DNA of 64,000 bases from positions 496,001-560,000 of the forward strand of contig BAAHQB010000019.1 in the NCBI GenBank assembly GCA_054601695.1. The letters are read 5' to 3'. This document shows, piece after piece, positions 1 to 64,000 of the stretch (its first letter is position 1; each line of letters starts with the position of its first letter). Under the pieces are notes generated by a model. The model searched no databases. It was not told the DNA's origin and saw only the letters and a list, made by a program, of their open reading frames with translations. The position numbers and the translations under genes are program-made. The stretch comes from Amorphochlora amoebiformis (lineage: Eukaryota > Cercozoa > Chlorarachniophyceae).

Positions 1-20
1 ATATATATATATATATAAAA

Positions 21-75
<55 letters not shown>

Positions 76-144
76 ATATATATACATATAGATAGATAGA
101 TAGATAGATATGTATTTATGTACAAATACAAATATGTATATAGG

Positions 145-189
<45 letters not shown>

Positions 190-226
190 TAATATATATA
201 TATATATATGTAAATTTATAATATAT

Positions 227-300
<74 letters not shown>

Positions 301-355
301 TATTGTAAAGGTTTATTATATGGAAATGCATACATGTTCCATACTTATTCTCTAG
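1..355. repeat. (TA)n/(CA)n/(TAGA)n microsatellite block
   Basis: The left edge is nearly pure TA dinucleotide repeat with a short CA run (20-40) and a GATA run (90-112). It is interpreted as intron upstream of the exon starting at 356, which has TCTCTAG just before it. No exon can be recognised here. Confidence 0.9.
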
Positions 356-11334
<10,979 letters not shown>

Positions 11335-11817
11335 GCTAGCTCCAGTGGACAGAGTTTCATTACTAATCGTTAACAGTATACTAGTCTAGTAATCTATAAA
11401 CTCAGTTGTAAATGCTAAAATTCAGAATCAGTCTGTGACGCTATCGCCACGACACTCTAGACACTAATGGGTAATCAGTATTTCACTTTCATTTAGCTCT
11501 CTATCTAGATTATAAGTTACATTTATCAATGACCCAAGCCTAAGTCGACTAGGTTCTAGAAGTTAGTGTGTACTATCATCACATCTATTGTACATCTAGT
11601 ACATCCGAAACGCTTTGGTAGTTGGTACAAGTACTAGTTAGTATACATATTTCTACATGTAAACATCTATAGACTAGATCTAGTAGATAGAACATGCCAC
11701 CGAAGTTACGTACTCTAGGTACTATTACTAGTATTAGTTGAATAATTCACTACTGGAAGTATGCTATCGGCTATAGCTACAAAGAATGAAAACAAGGTAC
11801 CTAGGGTACGCACGCAT
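11335..11817. other. A/B convergent intergenic DNA, no gene seen
   Basis: The segment follows the TBC stop codon. It lacks TA microsatellites and is enriched in CTAG and GTAC tetramers. No open frame with family resemblance, no tRNA-like fold and no clear poly(A) signal was found by eye. It probably holds the 3' untranslated region of the TBC gene. Confidence 0.6.
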
Positions 11818-12440
11818 ACGTAGAAACCACTCGATCGATATGCTCTAGATGCTGGACGGTACGCATGCATGCGTACCGACTCACGTGATACGTATTAATA
11901 TTTGATTGCCGCGTACCCAGTCCGTAGTCCTGAGGACTAGAACTATTAAAAAGATGCACTTGCATATATATACTAGATATACCTAGTATACGTACGTACA
12001 CGTTGTGTATACATACATTAATGTCTAGAATGTATGCTATACGACGTATAATACGTAGATGCCACTCGATCGATACGCTGTACGGTACGCATGCATACGT
12101 ATATCACTAGTATCATGAGACTCAGTGTACGTACTAATATTGGTGCATGCCGCGGACCCAGTAACTATTACGTATTAGAAAAAGATGAAGTTTTCATATA
12201 TACACTAGATATACGTACGCACGTGCACATGTCAATACATACACTAATTAGCTATACGACGTATACGTAGATCAATATGCTCATGCATACGTATCACTAG
12301 TTGTATCGGTATACGTACTAATATCGGTGCATGCCGCGGACCCAGTACCGTAGTCTAGTGTAGTCTAGTAAAAAGATGCCTCAGTCTGCACACGTAAATA
12401 CTATTATTTATGTACGTACACGTGATACGTATAAATATTA
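11818..12440. repeat. three divergent direct repeats of about 210-235 bp
   Basis: Units start near 11818, 12053 and 12265, each with ACGTAGA. The first two units share CCACTCGATCGATA and GGTACGCATGCAT; the third keeps a shortened form. All three then have TAATATT followed by a GCCGCG-ACCCAGT core (GCCGCGTACCCAGT, then GCCGCGGACCCAGT twice), an A-run with AAGATG, and (in the first two) ACTAGATATAC with GTACG palindromes. The units are rich in self-complementary 4-8-mers (GTACGTAC, GCATGC, CGATCG, CTAG). No coding frame is conserved between units. Confidence 0.75.
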
Positions 12441-12539
12441 ATGGACCTACATCTTAGATAGAATGTAGACAGCACACCTCGGAACTAGTAATAATTACTA
12501 CACATATCCGATCATCCGTGCATAGATACATGACATTAG

Positions 12540-12595
<56 letters not shown>

Positions 12596-12711
12596 ATATA
12601 TTTATATTTAGAGAGAGAGAGAGAGAGAGAGAGAGATGTATGTATTGTTACAATGTATACAAGTAAACTTTGACACGGTATTCTAGGCACGTATCATGAA
12701 TCAAAGACAAT
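12441..12711. other. 3' flank of gene B with TA and GA repeats
   Basis: This contains a TA tract (12541-12590), a GA run (about 12610-12637) and then non-repetitive DNA leading to the stop codon of the DTW gene at 12712-12714. It is probably that gene's 3' untranslated region. Confidence 0.5.
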
Positions 12712-20952
<8,241 letters not shown>

Positions 20953-21129
20953 GGGGTGATCCCCTTTTCCAAGAATGGCGTTTTGGTTCCGGGTGGGGTT
21001 GTGCCCTCCGGTTTTCCGTCCATGCGCCGTTCCTTCCAGCTCCGGTTGGCACTTCCGGTCTTCGCCTGTCACCCTGGATGACAACTAATTTTGTGACAAT
21101 GGGCGGCGTTCAACATGTGACTGGTCACT
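20953..21129. promoter_or_regulatory. putative bidirectional promoter of genes B and C
   Basis: The first in-frame ATG of the minus-strand DTW gene (20952) and the ATG of the plus-strand methyltransferase (21130) are 177 bases apart, head to head. The interval is free of TA repeats and GC-rich compared with its surroundings. No TATA box or known motif could be named. If translation of the DTW gene starts further upstream than 20952, part of this interval is coding. Confidence 0.45.
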
Positions 21130-30373
<9,244 letters not shown>

Positions 30374-30674
30374 TATGAAGCAGTCGACGTTGAACTATAG
30401 CTATAGTTGAAATAGCCACATAGCTTGGTGACTAATTATACTAGCTAAGTTCTAGCTGGGCCTCACCATGATCTAGATATCTGGATAATATCAATGCCGG
30501 GTTAGATTGATTTACATGGATAATTTCTAGTCTAGCTGGTGCTACTGTAATCAGACCATGATTGAGCCCAGACATAGAGTATATAGCAGTAAATTACAAT
30601 TGGCTTGGTACATAAAAAGCTTTTAGAATATGATCAATTGGATCATGATATCTCTGTATTTTTTTAATGTATAT

Positions 30675-30714
<40 letters not shown>

Positions 30715-30849
30715 TAGATATATATATATATATCTAGATATATATATATGTGTGTGTGTGTAACAAGTATCATAGTCTAGATAGTACTAGTAGTATATTC
30801 ATGATCTATAAATTACAACATAGTTGATAATACATGAGAAATAACCACG

Positions 30850-30900
<51 letters not shown>

Positions 30901-31235
30901 TGTGGTGTGTATGTATACGTATTGTACATGATTTTATACATATAGGTAAGAATTAATCTAGTTAATCTAGTTATACAAAGATTTAATGTGTCAGTCGCAT
31001 AATTTTAATTTTTCGTTCGCTATACAATCATATTTTAATTTTGAAATGTACACGTCTGATCAAAAACCCTTGACATATCGAAAACAGTCGGCTTGCGATA
31101 GCACACGCATCTAGCTATCCAGAGCTATAGGTACACTGCCACGCACTTTACATACACGTACCGACAAGCAATGTTCACGTTGATACAATTGACCAGTGAT
31201 CATATCACTGGGACTGAAATTTACCCGCGTGACAT
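30374..31235. other. C/D convergent intergenic DNA, CTAG-rich
   Basis: Between the stop codons of the plus-strand methyltransferase and the minus-strand gene D. The non-TA parts resemble the A/B junction: repeated CTAG, AACTATAGCTATAGTT palindrome near 30393, and TCTAGTTAATCTAGTTA near 30956-30974. TA tracts sit at 30680-30750 and 30850-30898. No coding exon or RNA gene was recognised. Confidence 0.6.
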
Positions 31236-31739
31236 CTATCTAAGGTCAAGATAGGTCTTGTCTGGTAATAGAAGCGTCTTGAGCAGCACCGAGGCGCTCG
31301 CGATGAGACAAATAAACGTAGCCCTCGTCCCCAATAGACAATACATCGGCCCTATTGCGGCGAATATAGGGCTTACAGTTCGCAGCCAGTAATGCACGAC
31401 CAGCACCCTCGACTCATAATCGTTGAATATTTTCCACGGCGATATCGTGCTGCCGTGTTTCAAAAGCAAGAACTGTGTGTGGAGTACGCCAAGGAGAAAG
31501 GACGTCGTGACGGTGAGGTAGCTCAATGCCAGGAAAGCGAGCACACCCGCGCGATAAATCGGGTCAATGAACTCCATCCCCGCGCATATGAGCGCCAAGA
31601 CCAGCAGGAAACATACGATGACAGGCAAATCGCCATTGCCTATTTTCCCTTCCTCCACCTCTCTCCCGAGGACCCGTGCCGACGAATCCTCAGTCAGTGG
31701 CTGAATTCGGGTTTGGATCGACGAGTTTATTTCCGTCAT
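31236..31739 (-). CDS. single-exon four-TM membrane protein, unknown function
   Basis: A continuous 167-codon frame runs from ATG at 31739 to TAG at 31236-31238. I do not recognise a family. A hydrophilic N-terminus of about 35 residues, rich in Glu, Ser and Arg, is followed by four hydrophobic stretches at about residues 37-57, 62-85, 118-137 and 139-158, and a short charged tail. The frame stays open upstream to 31866 without another ATG (SWDFLHTPPSVVRSAKK is encoded there), so an upstream spliced start cannot be excluded. A plus-strand frame at 31392-31796 overlaps it, but is hydrophilic and low in structure and looks like its antisense shadow. The absence of introns contrasts with all complete neighbours. 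Confidence 0.6.
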   Translation of the reverse strand: MTEINSSIQTRIQPLTEDSSARVLGREVEEGKIGNGDLPVIVCFLLVLALICAGMEFIDPIYRAGVLAFLALSYLTVTTSFLLGVLHTQFLLLKHGSTISPWKIFNDYESRVLVVHYWLRTVSPIFAAIGPMYCLLGTRATFICLIASASVLLKTLLLPDKTYLDLR

Positions 31740-32042
31740 ATTTGTGATCGAATTCCCAGTCTTCTTCCGTGCGGGCTCCCTTTCTTTCTTCGCTGACCGA
31801 ACGACCGACGGAGGGGTATGCAGAAAATCCCAGGAGAATTCCTTAGGCTTTATGCCGAAAAATTAAGAAAGGAAGTTCACGAGCCCGCGCCGCCATCCCC
31901 AACGCCTATAAAGCTGGTTGAAGTGTACCTCTACCTTAACCTTGTCATCTTATCATCGTGAGCAGTAGCAATCCGTCCCCCGCCCCTCCCCCCCCCTCCA
32001 CGTTTTGTTTGTGAACGTTCAAGTTGTGGTTGAGAGACTGTA
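31740..32042. promoter_or_regulatory. putative bidirectional promoter of genes D and E
   Basis: Head-to-head spacing of 303 bases between ATG 31739 (minus) and ATG 32043 (plus). It holds a CCCGCCCC/C-run tract (about 31978-32000) and no TA microsatellite. No TATA box or named factor site is evident. The 126 bases nearest gene D may be 5' untranslated or coding. Confidence 0.4.
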
Positions 32043-63072
<31,030 letters not shown>

Positions 63073-63529
63073 TTCAGAAAATCAACTCATGAAAGAAAAA
63101 ATCTAGAAAATGTAGGAGTTTACAAAAAAATCCTAAATACAAACGAAGGGAAAGCTTACAGGGGCAGAGGTCGACCATAAATAGCATAAAGAGACTCTAG
63201 GGACTGACAAAAAAAAAAATAGATATGGCAATAGTGTGCAATTAAGGGTCGAGTCAATTTTTACTGTCAGAGTATGTACGCGACTTGTAAATAATCACTG
63301 GTCTTAAAGTCAATGTAATCTTTGATACCGTTTTGTGCTTTGCTTGGCGTTACCTAGTTCATATGAAAGTAATCAATATTGACCGCTATCAGATAGCTCT
63401 AGTAGCTACATATCTTTAAGAGTTTGAGACTATGCATTAATTCTGACATTTAGTTAATGAGATGAACTTTGATTGATATAGTTTTCACTTTCTCATGATC
63501 GACTGAATAAACTCTGTACAATTTTCAAA
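63073..63529. other. E/F convergent intergenic DNA
   Basis: Non-repetitive DNA between the TAG of the MMPL gene and the stop codon of gene F. It probably contains both 3' untranslated regions. No further exon, RNA gene or repeat was recognised, apart from an A-run at 63211-63221. Confidence 0.5.
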
Positions 63530-63670
63530 TCACTCACGATAAAACATTCTAAGTGGTTCGTTCATATCGATGGGCTTTTCATCCAAATAATCAAACTTCG
63601 GGGCCACAACATCTATGCTAGATGAGAAATCATCACTGATACATAAACATATATACATAAATACATGCAT

Positions 63671-63719
<49 letters not shown>

Positions 63720-63770
63720 ATACATGTATAGGAATTCATGAATTGTAAATTCATTGTTGATGTCCGTTAG
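63530..63770 (-). CDS. last two exons of an unrecognised gene, 5' partial
   Basis: On the minus strand, exon 63770-63724 (LTDINNEFTIHEFLY) joins exon 63635-63530 (DDFSSSIDVVAPKFDY ... EPLRMFYRE, stop TGA) with GT-AG borders and a phase 2/1 match. The rest of the gene lies beyond the right edge. The piece is acidic and has no motif I can name. The stop codon overlaps a strong donor-like GTGAGT, so the coding sequence might instead be spliced onward to an exon below 63530; the terminal reading is simpler. Confidence 0.5.
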
Positions 63771-63931
63771 CTATTTACATACATACATGTATGTATCATA
63801 CATTATGGATGCACATATAAATGTACATATGGACATATGGACATATATATATATATATATATACATATGTATATGTATATGTATAATTTACACATATACA
63901 AATATATATATTTATATACACATACACACAC

Positions 63932-63978
<47 letters not shown>

Positions 63979-64000
63979 TGTATATCTAAAGAATTTATCT
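63771..64000 (-). repeat. AT-rich intron of gene F at the right edge
   Basis: TA and CA repeats after the acceptor of the 63770 exon (AAATAG on the minus strand). No exon is seen up to the window end. Confidence 0.6.

Noticed and set aside
31392-31796. 134-codon plus-strand frame
   Set aside because: It lies antisense to gene D, has an Arg/Glu-rich shadow composition, and no family resemblance; the minus frame has coherent membrane segments.

Overview
The window is nuclear DNA from an intron-rich eukaryote, most likely a protist. GT-AG introns and the standard stop codons are used throughout, telomere-type (TTAGGG/CCCTAA) blocks occur inside introns, and I see no bacterial operon structure. 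I cannot assign a lineage from sequence alone. About 85% of the window is intronic or intergenic DNA dominated by (TA)n microsatellites with interspersed TG/CA, GA/CT and AAT repeats. These create dozens of meaningless 'YIYIYI' reading frames. The real coding sequence sits in roughly 120 short islands of near-balanced base composition, mostly 15-120 bases long.

Reading the islands with splice-site and phase bookkeeping gives six genes on strictly alternating strands. (A) 356-11334 +, a TBC-domain Rab GTPase-activating protein, 5' end outside the window. (B) 20952-12712 -, a DTW-domain protein (tRNA uridine aminocarboxypropyltransferase family). (C) 21130-30373 +, a class I SAM-dependent methyltransferase of the UbiE/Methyltransf_11 type. 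(D) 31739-31236 -, a single-exon protein with four predicted membrane segments. (E) 32043-63072 +, a 12-TM MMPL/RND-type transporter split into about 65 exons over 31 kb. (F) 63770-63530 -, the last two exons of an unrecognised gene that starts beyond the right edge. In each multi-exon model the exon lengths sum to a multiple of three with no internal stop, and every junction is phase compatible (B is summed from its first in-frame ATG). This supports the models independently of homology.

B/C and D/E are head-to-head pairs with short shared upstream regions. A/B, C/D and E/F are tail-to-tail pairs. The A/B and C/D junctions hold AT-poor DNA rich in CTAG and GTAC, and the A/B junction has about three divergent direct repeats. 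Within introns, CCCTAAC-like runs are mostly on the sense strand of the host gene, often just before the 3' splice site, so on the + strand they read CCCTAA in A, C and E and TTAGGG in B.

The genes do not look like one pathway: A is membrane traffic, B is RNA modification, C is small-molecule or lipid methylation (substrate unknown), and E is membrane transport. The main finding is gene E and the microsatellite-filled architecture around it. No open reading frame scan would recover these genes. All models were made by eye, without alignment or transcript data.
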